Source: Phycisphaerales bacterium
Lineage (GTDB): Bacteria > Planctomycetota > Phycisphaerae > UBA1845 > UTPLA1
Reading direction: 5' to 3'
Length of the DNA stretch: 64,000 bases
Assembly: GCA_020639075.1 (NCBI GenBank)
Contig: JACKHI010000002.1
Location: forward strand, 1-64,000
Positions 7,895-17,061 of the stretch are shown in pieces. Position 1 is the stretch's first letter. Every line of letters begins with the position of its first letter. A model generated the notes under the pieces. The model ran no database searches and was not told the origin of the DNA. It saw only the letters and a list, made by a program, of their open reading frames with translations. A program made the translations under genes and the position numbers.

Positions 7895-9508
7895 ATGAGA
7901 GGAGTGGATGGCTTACGAGGCACGACGCCCTGGGAGCGTCGGCCCAGACTTTCCAGGCGGCGGCTATTTGTGTTAGGCCTGCTCGGCCTCGTATTCGCGT
8001 TTCTTGCGGTCCTCTGGTTTGGAATTCGCGTCGAAGTGAACACCAACGAACTGATGGTGTTGATGAACAAGACGGGCAAGACGCTCCCCGACGAATTGCG
8101 CGACGAATTCGGCGATCAAGTCGTCCTGTATCCCCAACTTGTCGAACGCATCGCGAAGATCACGGGCGAGTCGCCCGACGACATTCAAAACAGGTACAAG
8201 GGCGTGCGCTACGACGTGAGTAAGGAAGGTCGGTACTTTCCGAATCCCTACACGCGCAAGAGCTACATCATGCCGACGACGCTGATCAAGCAGAACGAGA
8301 TCGGCGTGAAGATTCGCAAGTTCGGCAAACCTCTGCCGTTTCCTAAGACTGTCGCAACGGAGCCCGATGAACGAGGTCCCGTCGCCGATGTCCTCGGCCC
8401 CGGACGCCACGATATCAACCTGCTCGCCTACGAGGTGCAGCGATTTCCGGCCGTGCAGATTCCGCCCGGCTACATGGGCGTCGTCAGCTTGTTGTCAGGC
8501 GAGACGTCGAAGGTTCAGAACACCTATGTCGTCGGCGCCGGTGAGAAGGGCGTGCAGCAGGACTGCCTCGAACCGGGCCTGTACTACATCAACCCGTATC
8601 TGAAGAAAATTGACATCGTTGACACGCGCAGCCAGAAGTACGACATGATCGGCAACGACGCGATCTACTTCCCGTCGAGCGACAGTTTCACGATCGAAAT
8701 CGAAGGCACGATCGAGTGGGCGATTCGCCCCGATCGCGTCGCGGAAGTCATGGTCGCGTACGGCACCTACGGCAACGCGGCCCACATTCTCGACAAGATC
8801 ATTCTGCCGAACGTGCGCAGCATCGCGCGCATACAGGGCTCGAAGCTCAAGGCGCGCGAATTCATCAGCGGCAAGACGCGCACGGCGTTTCAGTCGAAGC
8901 TGTTTGAAGAGCTCAAAGTCGCATGCTGGAAGCAGGGAATCGATATTCGCGCGGCGCTGGTCCGAGACATTCAGCCGCCCGCGGAGATTGCCAGCCTGAT
9001 CAGTATGCGGGAACAGGCGGATCAGGAGATCGATCGTTCCACGAATCAGATGGAGGAAGCGCGGGCCGAAGCCAAACTCGTCGAACAGCAGGAACGTGAA
9101 ACGCAGAACAGTGAGGTCGGTGACGCACGGCGCGAAGTCGTGACGGTCACGAAGACGGCCGAGCAGTTGAAGAGCGTCGCCATCACGCAGGCGAACCGGG
9201 AACTGGAAGTGGCCAAACTTCGCCTGCAGGCCGCTGAAAAAGAGGCAGCCGCCACCATCGCCCGCGGTCAGGCGGAGGCCGCCGTGATTCTGTTCGACTA
9301 CAAGGCGCGAGCCGAGCCCCTGGCCGACGCCGTGGCGGCATTCGGCGGCGGCATGCCCTACGCGCAGCATTTCTACCTGATGAAGATCGCGCCTTCGATT
9401 CAATCCATCCTGACGAATACCGACGGTCCGTTCGCGGATATCTTCGGATCGTTCGGCGACGTGAGTGAAGCGAAGCCGGCGCTGATCAAGCAGGAGGTGA
9501 AGCCGTGA
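7895..9508 (+). CDS. SPFH (Band 7 / flotillin-like) membrane protein A
   Basis: The 537-residue protein starts at ATG 7895, with GGAGG six bases upstream; the ATG at 7889 overlaps the ribosome-binding site. One membrane helix (LFVLGLLGLVFAFLAVLWFG, about residues 20-40) anchors a large domain with SPFH features such as GVVSLLSGE, LEPGLYYINPYLKKIDIVD and TIEWAIRPDRVAEVM. An Ala/Glu/Arg-rich coiled coil (about residues 370-470) follows, with a short hydrophilic tail. SPFH proteins oligomerise into membrane cages or microdomain scaffolds. Its N-terminal region between the helix and the SPFH core is longer than in classic flotillins. The stop overlaps the next start by four bases. Confidence 0.88.
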   Translation: MRGVDGLRGTTPWERRPRLSRRRLFVLGLLGLVFAFLAVLWFGIRVEVNTNELMVLMNKTGKTLPDELRDEFGDQVVLYPQLVERIAKITGESPDDIQNRYKGVRYDVSKEGRYFPNPYTRKSYIMPTTLIKQNEIGVKIRKFGKPLPFPKTVATEPDERGPVADVLGPGRHDINLLAYEVQRFPAVQIPPGYMGVVSLLSGETSKVQNTYVVGAGEKGVQQDCLEPGLYYINPYLKKIDIVDTRSQKYDMIGNDAIYFPSSDSFTIEIEGTIEWAIRPDRVAEVMVAYGTYGNAAHILDKIILPNVRSIARIQGSKLKAREFISGKTRTAFQSKLFEELKVACWKQGIDIRAALVRDIQPPAEIASLISMREQADQEIDRSTNQMEEARAEAKLVEQQERETQNSEVGDARREVVTVTKTAEQLKSVAITQANRELEVAKLRLQAAEKEAAATIARGQAEAAVILFDYKARAEPLADAVAAFGGGMPYAQHFYLMKIAPSIQSILTNTDGPFADIFGSFGDVSEAKPALIKQEVKP

Positions 9509-11211
9509 AAAAACTCATCCCCATTCTCATCGGCGGCGTGTTGATCGTCGGTGCGGCATTCGGCATGTTCACATGGTTCCTTTGTCGCATCTATGTGCCC
9601 GAGGGCATGTGCGCCGTCATGATCAAGAAGACGGGCGATGTGCTGCCGGAAGGTGAATCCGTCGCGACGCAGAGCGGTCAGCGCGGCATTCAGCAAGAAG
9701 TTCTTGGGCCCGGCCGGCACTTCCGCGATCCGATTCGTTGGGACTGGCAGCTCGTGCCGCTGACAGAGATTCCGTCAGGCGATCCGAAGACGTGGAAGCT
9801 CACGGTCGGACAACGAGCCGGCGGCGATCTCAGCAGCGGGCAGTACACGTTCGAAGGCGAGTTCCCCAAGATCGGCGTTGTGACCCGCAAAGTCGGCAAG
9901 AGGCCGCCCCAGGGGCAGGTCGTCGTTTCACGCGAGTCGGGCTATCAGGGCATTCTCGAAGAGGTACTCACGCCCGGTGTCTACAAGATCAATCCGTACG
10001 TGTATGAAGTCGAGACGTATCCCGCGACAGTCATTCCGGCCGGATTCGTCGGCGTCGTGACGAATCTGTTCGGTGCGGACCGCACGGATCCGCAGCAGGC
10101 CGACGTTCCGACGAGCGGACCGGGAGGCTATGGCGACGAAGGCTCGGCCTCGTCCTATCAGCGGCGCCTGGCGAACGCCGACGAACGAGGCACGGTTCGC
10201 GACGTTCTGCAGCCGGGCATCTACTTCATCAACCCGAAGTTGAAGAAAGTCACGCTTGTCGAAATCGGCTACAACGAGTACTCGCAGCTGCGCATCGATG
10301 AAGTTGACGATTCGCAGATCAGTTTTCCGTCGGACACGGGGTACCTGATTCGCGTGGGCGTGACTGTTGTGTGGGGCATCGATCCGAATCATGCGGCGGA
10401 GATCGTGAACAACTTCGGCAACGTCGATAAGGTGCTCGAAAAAGTCATCAATCCGCAGCTTCGGAGCATATGTCGCAACATCGGTTCGACGTATGCGGCG
10501 CGGGATTTCATACAGGGCGAAAAGCGCGAGCAATTCCAGCGCGACATGACGGCCGAGTTGCGGCGCGTTTGCGCTGCGAAGAATGTGGAAGTGCTGCTGG
10601 CGCTCGTTCGCGACATCGAGGTCCACGCACCCACTTCGACGCAGGAAGGCGGCCCGACAAGCGTTACGGAAGACCTCAAGCGAACGATTCAGCAGAGCTA
10701 CATCGCGATCGAGAGCCAACTGACGAAAGAAAAGCAGCGCGAGGCCGCGACGGTCAAAGCACAGCTTGAAGAAGTGAAGAAGCTCGTCGACATTGCCAGG
10801 GAGACGATCCGCGCCGAGACGCGGATCATGGTGGCGAACATCAAGGCTGAAGGCGACAAGCGAGCAGCCGAGATTTCGGCGGAAGCCGAACTCGAAGTCG
10901 CGACGATTCAGCAGCAGGTCGCCCAACTCGATGCGCAAAGGCGACAGATTCTCGGTCAGGCGGCGGCGGATGTCGAACGCATGAAGCGTGACGCCGACGC
11001 CCAGGGCTATCGCCTTCTCGTCAGCGCGTTCGGATCGCCGCAGGCGTATAACCTCTATACGTTTACAGAGAACTTCGATCCGCAGTCGATTCGGCTGATC
11101 TTCGCGGGTGAAGGCACGTTCTGGACGGATTTGTCCCGATTCGAAGACGCGGGTGCGGCGAAGCTCCTTCAGAAGGAATCGACCCAGGCATTGAAAAAAG
11201 TCGCCGACTAG
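9505..11211 (+). CDS. SPFH (Band 7 / flotillin-like) membrane protein B
   Basis: The 568-residue paralogue of the preceding protein starts at GTG 9505 inside the previous stop (GTGA overlap), so translation is probably coupled. The N-terminal helix is LIPILIGGVLIVGAAFGMFTW. Two tandem beta modules follow with the repeated phrases EGMCAVMIKKTGDVLPEG and VLTPGVYKINPYVYEVETY, then the SPFH core (TVVWGIDPNHAAEIVNNFG). A long coiled coil covers about residues 395-500, and the tail includes YTFTENFDPQSIRLIFAGEG. The two proteins probably form a hetero-oligomer. The function is unassigned; related roles are FtsH/HflKC-like protease control or membrane microdomain organisation. Confidence 0.88.
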   Translation: MKKLIPILIGGVLIVGAAFGMFTWFLCRIYVPEGMCAVMIKKTGDVLPEGESVATQSGQRGIQQEVLGPGRHFRDPIRWDWQLVPLTEIPSGDPKTWKLTVGQRAGGDLSSGQYTFEGEFPKIGVVTRKVGKRPPQGQVVVSRESGYQGILEEVLTPGVYKINPYVYEVETYPATVIPAGFVGVVTNLFGADRTDPQQADVPTSGPGGYGDEGSASSYQRRLANADERGTVRDVLQPGIYFINPKLKKVTLVEIGYNEYSQLRIDEVDDSQISFPSDTGYLIRVGVTVVWGIDPNHAAEIVNNFGNVDKVLEKVINPQLRSICRNIGSTYAARDFIQGEKREQFQRDMTAELRRVCAAKNVEVLLALVRDIEVHAPTSTQEGGPTSVTEDLKRTIQQSYIAIESQLTKEKQREAATVKAQLEEVKKLVDIARETIRAETRIMVANIKAEGDKRAAEISAEAELEVATIQQQVAQLDAQRRQILGQAAADVERMKRDADAQGYRLLVSAFGSPQAYNLYTFTENFDPQSIRLIFAGEGTFWTDLSRFEDAGAAKLLQKESTQALKKVAD

Positions 11212-11566
11212 ACTGGATGCACCAACAGACCGTTCGACGTGGCGTCAGCCTCTCGCATGCCGACATGCAGCGGGAGGCTGGCGATCAGTCTTGGTGCACT
11301 CTCGCGGATTGCCACAGTGATGGCATTTGATCTTGAGCATCGAGAACGCCGGGGGGCGATAAGCCGCTCGACGCCAATTCTGGTATCGCTCGTGTTCTGC
11401 CCGTTTTCCGGCCGTCGCGGCCGCTTGATTCTGGACCCTCCAGCGGGCCACCGATAATGATCCGCCAGGGCCCCGGCGCGCGGCGATCCCCCCGACATCA
11501 CATCAAGGAACCCGCTCGGGGGCCCGATTTTCAGGATGACTTGTTAAAATAGGGGGCTTGGGTAAA
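11212..11566. other. Intergenic region before the signalling genes
   Basis: Besides the stem-loop at 11246, a possible -10 box TAAAAT (11545-11550) lies 16 bases before the next start codon without a clear -35. No gene is seen. Confidence 0.35.
11246..11280. other. Stem-loop after the SPFH operon
   Basis: CAGCCTC pairs with GAGGCTG, extended inward by CGC/GCG and CATG/CATG around a small loop, 35 bases past the SPFH-B stop. No T-run follows. It may be a 3' stabilising hairpin or a Rho-assisted terminator. Confidence 0.4.
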
Positions 11567-12208
11567 ATGGGCGGTCACGACAAGCGGGAGGACGTATCCA
11601 TCGTGACCGACGCGCTCAACTCGGCCAGCAGCGGCAGTTTTCGTGAGAAGTCCGTCTTCACGACAGGTGAAGTCGCCGAGATCTGCCAGATCAGTCAACA
11701 AACTGTCATCCGTTGTTTCGACAGCGGCAAGCTGAAGGGGTTCCGCGTTCCCGGCTCGAAGTTTCGCCGTATTCCGCGCGAATCCCTCGTCGTCTTCATG
11801 ACGGAGAACCAGATACCGCTGGCGAATCTGGAGACGGGCAAAAAACGCGTGCTGATCGTCGACGACGATCCCGAGATCGTTGACGTGCTCGTTGAGATCC
11901 TCGAGGCCGACGGTCGCTTCGAAGTCATGAGCGCATCGAACGGATTCGACGCCGGCGCCGCAACCAAGTCGTTCAAGCCCGATATGGTCCTGTTGGATTA
12001 CATGCTGCCGGACATCAACGGCAACATCGTCTGTGAACGAATTCGGCAGGACGCGGACCTGTCCAAGACGCGTGTGATCATCGTCTCTGGCGCCGTGGAT
12101 CCGACGGAAGTCGAGACGCTGCTGAAGGCGGGGGCCGACGACTTCATACAGAAGCCGTTTGATATCCAGCATCTCATCAGTCGAATGGTCGAACTGCTCG
12201 CCGCATAG
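11567..12208 (+). CDS. Response regulator: N-terminal excisionase/MerR-like HTH plus receiver domain
   Basis: The 213-residue protein has an unusual order. A helix-turn-helix of the excisionase/BldC type (FTTGEVAEICQISQQTVIRC...GSKFRRIPRESL, about residues 28-80) precedes a receiver domain (residues about 95-210). The receiver has the acidic pocket VDDDPE, the phospho-acceptor Asp in MVLLDYMLPD, the Ser of IIVSGA and the Lys of QKPFD. In ordinary response regulators the DNA-binding domain follows the receiver. I start at ATG 11567; GTG 11603 is an alternative. A histidine kinase begins 38 bases downstream, the likely partner, and the pair probably forms one operon. Confidence 0.88.
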   Translation: MGGHDKREDVSIVTDALNSASSGSFREKSVFTTGEVAEICQISQQTVIRCFDSGKLKGFRVPGSKFRRIPRESLVVFMTENQIPLANLETGKKRVLIVDDDPEIVDVLVEILEADGRFEVMSASNGFDAGAATKSFKPDMVLLDYMLPDINGNIVCERIRQDADLSKTRVIIVSGAVDPTEVETLLKAGADDFIQKPFDIQHLISRMVELLAA

Positions 12209-12246
12209 GCGTCTTCGACCCAGGCAAAGTGCGGGGATCGTGAAGC

Positions 12247-14523
12247 ATGTCCACGGCGGCGCAACAGCCGAACACGCGCGAGGTCGATCTCGTCCTCGGA
12301 CAGCTCGAAGCGATTCCGCCGTTATCGCCCGTTGCGACGCGCATCCTCTCGCTGACATCCGATGAAAACGCGTCGCCCAAGGACCTCGTCCGCCTGATCG
12401 AGACGGACCCGGCCTTGACGGCGCGCCTGCTGTCGATGTTGGGGCGCGCGGAGGCGGGGGTCAGACCTGCGGCCGTCAATCTTGACAACGCCGTTCGACT
12501 GCTCGGCTTCAAGGCGATCCGCCACGTAACGCTTGCGCTCAAGGTGCAGGAGGCGTTCGGACTGGGCGAGTCCGATCACGAGAAGGGCTCACCATTCGAT
12601 CGGCTCGCGTTCTGGAAGCACTGTCTCGCAGTCGCCTGTGCTGCACAGGGGTTGGCCGAGGCAACGAATCAGAAGATCGACATACACGAGGCATTCGTCT
12701 GCGGGCTTCTTCACGATCTCGGCAAGATCGCACTCCATACGGCGATGCCCAAGAGCTACGCGAAGATCGTCGTGCAGGCCGACGAGCTGCGATCGGACAT
12801 CGGCGCCATCGAGCGCCGCGTACTCGGGGCGGATCATTCCGTCGCCGGGCATCGACTCGCCAAGCGCTGGAGCCTTCCGCAGCGGCTCGTCGAGTGCATC
12901 TGGCTTCATCATCAGACGCCCGAGGCGCTGCCGGCGAATATTGCCGCCCAGGGCCACGTTCAGCTGATCCACCTCGCGGACACGATCGCTCGCGAACAAC
13001 AACTCGGCTGGTCCGGCAATTATCGCGTCTCAACGGCGTCCCATGAGCTGGCGAAGCGCATCGGCATCTCACAGGAGGCCGTGCAGCGCGTCGTCGAGAG
13101 CCTCGCGGAGGCCATCGATGCGCGTGCGGAGTGGATCGGCGGCGAACGCATCGACGCTCGCCGCGAGTACTTGCAAGCCCTGTTGAAGACGACGGAGGAC
13201 CTGACGCGCCATCACGAAGCATTGCGACGCGAAGTGGTCCGGCATCGCAGAAAGGAAGCCTACTTCAACGCCGTCTGCCGGATCGTCTCTGACATCTCCC
13301 CGGACCAGCCGCTTCGCGACGTCTGCGACAGGCTGGCCGCCGAGTTAGGGCGTGCTCTCGAAGCGCGGGCGTGCATGGCGTTTGCGATCGGAACCGACGA
13401 TTGGATCGAACTGGCCGGGTGGGCGGACGGCCGCACGTGGGGCCGATCCGAGTCTGACGCGAGCTTGACCGACGGTCTTCGCGGTGAATGTGACGCGATC
13501 GTTTCGCCAGGGGATGCCGACGCGCCCGGCGGCCTGTTGCGTCCGGTTTCGAATGCGTTTGCTTCGTTGATTGCCCGATGCGGCGACGGCGCATTTAGTG
13601 ACGACGGTATCGTCTGGATTCCGTTGAAGTCGCGCGGCGACTGCCGATGCGGCATCATTCTGTCTGTCAGCGACAATCGCGCAGCCGTCATCGACCAGGA
13701 CGCGACGGCGGTGTCGGCAGTTTGCGATGCGGCCGCCGCGGCACTGACGAATTCCTACGAGCGGGCCGCCTCGGTGCGATTGAGCGACGAGCTTGCCGAT
13801 GCCGGCCGACGTGCCGGCGAGGCGCAACGCGAAGCCGCCAATCAGCGGCTGATCGATACCGTGACGGCGATGGCGGCGGGGGCCGCACATGAGTTGAACA
13901 ACCCGTTGACGGTCATTTCCGGGCGCGCCCAGGCGCTCGGAATGCGGATAGCGGACCCGGACGCCAAAAAATCGCTGGATGCGATATCGGCCCATGCCAA
14001 GGCGGCCAGCGACATCGTGTCGGAGTTAATGGCGTTCGCGAAATCGCCGGTTCCGTCCCCGTCGAACATCGATCTCGCGGGGTGCATAAACGACGTCGCG
14101 TCTGATCTGGCGGCGGACGGATTATTGGCCGACGCGCCGAGCGTCGAATTGCCGTCCGAGTTGCCGCAGGTCCGATTCGATCGAGACCGGCTGCGCGACG
14201 TATTTCGCGAAATTCTCGAGAATTCACTGGAGGCGACGAGTGCGGATTCGCGTCGTCTGGCCATCAAGGCTGCATACGATCCGGCCGAAGAACAAGTCGT
14301 CGTCAGCGTCATCGACAACGGTCGAGGCATGACGGCGGAGGTGCTGAGTCGGGCGATGGATCCGTTCTATTCGCATCGACCTGCGGGACGAAGCCGAGGA
14401 CTCGGGCTGGCCCGCGTACGACGCTGGATGCTCTTGGGCGGCGGCGACGTGCAGTTGGAGAGTAAGCCCGACGTCGGAACGCGTGTCGTGCTGCGGTTGC
14501 CCGCAGCGAACGACGCTGAATGA
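12247..14523 (+). CDS. HDOD-GAF-histidine kinase
   Basis: The 758-residue cytoplasmic sensor has three parts. The N-terminal HDOD domain (about residues 12-215) carries an HD motif, HDLGKIALH. A coiled linker leads to a GAF-like domain (about 330-510). The kinase core has the phospho-acceptor His in AHELNNPLTVISG (near residue 548), the N box REILENSLEA (near 655), DNGRGM and GRSRGLGLARV. There are no membrane segments, so it senses an intracellular signal. HDOD domains generally mediate protein partnering in c-di-GMP or stress signalling. The HTH-receiver protein upstream and the receiver protein downstream are likely phosphotransfer partners. Confidence 0.9.
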   Translation: MSTAAQQPNTREVDLVLGQLEAIPPLSPVATRILSLTSDENASPKDLVRLIETDPALTARLLSMLGRAEAGVRPAAVNLDNAVRLLGFKAIRHVTLALKVQEAFGLGESDHEKGSPFDRLAFWKHCLAVACAAQGLAEATNQKIDIHEAFVCGLLHDLGKIALHTAMPKSYAKIVVQADELRSDIGAIERRVLGADHSVAGHRLAKRWSLPQRLVECIWLHHQTPEALPANIAAQGHVQLIHLADTIAREQQLGWSGNYRVSTASHELAKRIGISQEAVQRVVESLAEAIDARAEWIGGERIDARREYLQALLKTTEDLTRHHEALRREVVRHRRKEAYFNAVCRIVSDISPDQPLRDVCDRLAAELGRALEARACMAFAIGTDDWIELAGWADGRTWGRSESDASLTDGLRGECDAIVSPGDADAPGGLLRPVSNAFASLIARCGDGAFSDDGIVWIPLKSRGDCRCGIILSVSDNRAAVIDQDATAVSAVCDAAAAALTNSYERAASVRLSDELADAGRRAGEAQREAANQRLIDTVTAMAAGAAHELNNPLTVISGRAQALGMRIADPDAKKSLDAISAHAKAASDIVSELMAFAKSPVPSPSNIDLAGCINDVASDLAADGLLADAPSVELPSELPQVRFDRDRLRDVFREILENSLEATSADSRRLAIKAAYDPAEEQVVVSVIDNGRGMTAEVLSRAMDPFYSHRPAGRSRGLGLARVRRWMLLGGGDVQLESKPDVGTRVVLRLPAANDAE

Positions 14524-14692
14524 CGCGGGAATGAAGTCAGTTTGGGGGGTCGCGCGAAGGAGCGCGAAGCACGACGGCGCCCTCGGCCGTCAAATCGTCG
14601 AACGCCTCGTCAGCGTCGGCGATCAGCCCCGCGAATCCCTTCGCCGGCGCGCTTGAAAAGCGATACCGGCCACGACAGGAGGTCGTGCGCGG

Positions 14693-15292
14693 ATGAACAC
14701 GAAAGAAGCCATGACAACACGGGCCGAACAAGATCCATGCATTCTGATCGCGGCGGAGGATGACGATCGCACGACGGCGCTGATCGCCGAGATCGTGATC
14801 CAGATCCAGCCGCGGATCACGCACGTCGCGAGCGTCGAAGACGCCCGCCGCGCCATCAAGGCGACGAAGCCGACGTTGATTATCGCGGATCAATATCTCG
14901 AAGACGGCCACGGTATGGACATCATTCCGCGGGACGGCTCGCTGAAGACGCCGATCATTCTGCTGCAGGACGAGATCGAGCCGGATCGAATGATCCAGGC
15001 GATGCGACTCGGCGTTGCCGATGTGTTCGAACAGCCGATCGATCCGGACGCTGTGATCGCGGCCATTACGCGCCTGCATCGACGCGAGATGATCCGACGT
15101 CGCGACGAGCGCCGCGCCAAGCGGCTTCGCCGGATGTCGTCGAAGCTGATCCGCGATCGTCGCGATTTGCGACAACGCGTCGACCTGATCTGCAATGACA
15201 TCGTCGTCGCCTATCGGCAGCTGGCGGAGAAGGTCGTTTCTTCGCCGGTTTGGACGGCCACCAACGAACAACCGCGTGAGCGGGCGCGCTGA
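14693..15292 (+). CDS. Stand-alone receiver-domain protein
   Basis: The 199-residue product has a receiver-like fold: IAAEDDDRTTALIAEIV, the presumed phospho-acceptor Asp in LIIADQYLEDG, and a late strand VADVFEQPIDPD. The position of the conserved Lys reads Gln-Pro (EQPID), so the receiver may be atypical. A highly basic helical segment (RREMIRRRDERRAKRLRRM) follows and probably forms a coiled coil or binds nucleic acid or a partner. A good AGGAGG precedes the ATG. It follows the histidine kinase by 169 bases on the same strand. Confidence 0.8.
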   Translation: MNTKEAMTTRAEQDPCILIAAEDDDRTTALIAEIVIQIQPRITHVASVEDARRAIKATKPTLIIADQYLEDGHGMDIIPRDGSLKTPIILLQDEIEPDRMIQAMRLGVADVFEQPIDPDAVIAAITRLHRREMIRRRDERRAKRLRRMSSKLIRDRRDLRQRVDLICNDIVVAYRQLAEKVVSSPVWTATNEQPRERAR

Positions 15293-15323
15293 GACGCGAA
15301 CAAGCTGCTCTTATCCCATAAGA

Positions 15324-15365
15324 AACGCCCGGCGAATCGAGTTGATTCGCCGGGCGTTGTTTCTT
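15324..15365. terminator. Strong hairpin terminator between convergent genes
   Basis: A perfect 15-base stem, AACGCCCGGCGAATC (15324-15338) with its complement at 15344-15358, encloses a 5-base loop. GTTTCTT follows on the plus side and TTTCTTATG on the minus side. It lies between the receiver gene (+) and ahcY (-) and can serve both. Confidence 0.8.
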
Positions 15366-15432
15366 GTAGGTCGGGTCATCGACCCGACTTCGGCGTTGCT
15401 CGCGTTCGTGTCGGGTCGATGACCCGACCTAC
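15366..15432. repeat. REP-like pair of inverted hairpins
   Basis: Two perfect 23-base inverted arms (15366-15388 and 15410-15432) flank a 21-base spacer. Each arm is itself near-palindromic (TCGGGTC-ATC-GACCCGA), so the unit is a head-to-head pair of small hairpins beginning with GTAGG. The same layout with a different core occurs at 25381 and 52829. Confidence 0.75.
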
Positions 15433-15484
15433 GCAAATCAAATCACCAAATCGCTGGTGCGTGAATCCCTTCTCACACCACTGC

Positions 15485-16984
15485 TTAGTATCGGTAGTGA
15501 TCCGACTTGTACGGACCGTCGACCGGCACGCCGATGTAGTCGGCCTGTTCCTTCGTGAGCTTCGTTAGGCGGACGCCGAGTTGTTCGAGGTGGAGCCGCG
15601 CGACTTTCTCGTCGAGGTGCTTCGGCAGCACGAACACGATGTTGTCATACTTGCTGTGGTTCTGATGGAGTTCCATCTGCGCCATGACCTGGTTCGTGAA
15701 GCTGTTGCTCATCACGAAGCTGGGATGGCCCGTCGCGCAGCCGAGGTTCAGCAGGCGGCCTTCCGCCAGAATGATGATGCTGTGTTCTTTCGTGCTGCCG
15801 TCGGCCTTGAACGTGAACTCGTCCACCTGCGGCTTGATGTTCTCCTTCACGACGCTGCCGGCCTTGACCATCTTGTAGAGACCGGCCATGTCAATCTCGT
15901 TGTCGAAGTGGCCGATGTTGCCGACGATCGCGCCGGTCTTCATCTTCTTCATATGGTCGGCCGTGATGATGTCCTTGTTGCCCGTCGTCGTGACGAAGAT
16001 GTCGGCGCGTTCGACGACGTCTTCGAGCGTTTTGATCTCGTAGCCTTCCATCGCCGCCTGCAATGCGCAGATCGGGTCGATTTCCGTGATCACGACGCGG
16101 CAGCCCTGGCCTCGGAGCGACTGGGCGCAGCCCTTGCCGACGTCGCCGTAGCCGCAGACGACGGCCATCTTGCCGCCCATCATGACGTCCGTCGCGCGAT
16201 TAATGCCGTCGATCAGCGAGTGTCGGCAACCATAGACGTTGTCGAACTTGCTCTTCGTGACGCAGTCGTTGACGTTGATCGCCGGGAAGAGGAGCGTCTT
16301 GTTCTTGCTCATTTCGTAGAGTCGATGGACGCCTGTCGTCGTCTCTTCACTCACGCCGACGACGCCTTCGGCCAGCTTCGTCCACTTGCCGGGGTTCTCG
16401 GCGAGCTCGCTGCGAATCGCCTCGAGAATAATGCCCCATTCTTCCGGTTCCTTGTCCGTATTGAAGGCCGGTACCTTGCCTGCGAGTTCGAACTCGCGCG
16501 CCTTGTGGACGAACAGCGTCGCGTCGCCGCCATCGTCGAGGATCAGCGTCGGACCGTTGTGCTCGGGCCAGCTCAGCGCCTGAATCGTGCACCACCAGTA
16601 CTCTTCGAGCGTTTCACCTTTCCAGGCGAAGACGGGGACGCCTTGTGGATTTTCCGGCGTGCCGTTGGGACCGACGGCGACGGCGATGGCCGCGTGGTCC
16701 TGCGTCGAGAAGATGTTGCAGCTCGCCCAGCGAACTTCCGCGCCGAGCTCGACGAGCGTCTCGATGAGGACGGCCGTCTGGATCGTCATGTGCAGTGAGC
16801 CCGTGATGCGGGCGCCGGCGAGCGGCTTGGCGGCGCCGAATTCCTTGCGCAGCGCCATCAGGCCCGGCATCTCGTGCTCGGCGAGGCGGATTTCCTTGCG
16901 GCCGTACTTCGCGAGCTTCGCGAATTCGGCGGGCGTCGTGTTCACGACTTTGTAGTCGAGCTTCGTCGGTGCAGCTGTCGTCAT
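15485..16984 (-). CDS. ahcY: Adenosylhomocysteinase (S-adenosylhomocysteine hydrolase)
   Basis: The 499-residue cytoplasmic NAD enzyme hydrolyses S-adenosylhomocysteine to adenosine and homocysteine, removing the inhibitor of methyltransferases. The NAD-binding loop reads GYGDVGKGCAQSL, the substrate region includes ILDDGGDAT and NVNDCVTKSKFDN, and the C-terminus ends in the conserved PYKSDHYRY. The length is at the long end for the family because of an internal insertion around the NTDKEPEEWG segment, as in many bacterial and plant enzymes. It lies 77 bases downstream of an ArsR-methyltransferase fusion, with which it probably forms an operon responsive to S-adenosylhomocysteine or SAM. Confidence 0.97.
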   Translation of the reverse strand: MTTAAPTKLDYKVVNTTPAEFAKLAKYGRKEIRLAEHEMPGLMALRKEFGAAKPLAGARITGSLHMTIQTAVLIETLVELGAEVRWASCNIFSTQDHAAIAVAVGPNGTPENPQGVPVFAWKGETLEEYWWCTIQALSWPEHNGPTLILDDGGDATLFVHKAREFELAGKVPAFNTDKEPEEWGIILEAIRSELAENPGKWTKLAEGVVGVSEETTTGVHRLYEMSKNKTLLFPAINVNDCVTKSKFDNVYGCRHSLIDGINRATDVMMGGKMAVVCGYGDVGKGCAQSLRGQGCRVVITEIDPICALQAAMEGYEIKTLEDVVERADIFVTTTGNKDIITADHMKKMKTGAIVGNIGHFDNEIDMAGLYKMVKAGSVVKENIKPQVDEFTFKADGSTKEHSIIILAEGRLLNLGCATGHPSFVMSNSFTNQVMAQMELHQNHSKYDNIVFVLPKHLDEKVARLHLEQLGVRLTKLTKEQADYIGVPVDGPYKSDHYRY

Positions 16985-17061
16985 ACTCGTGTCTTCTCCA
17001 AAAGGGTTGCCGGCGAAGGTCCATTACCCGCCGTATCGGTTATCGGTACTCAAGCGTTTCG

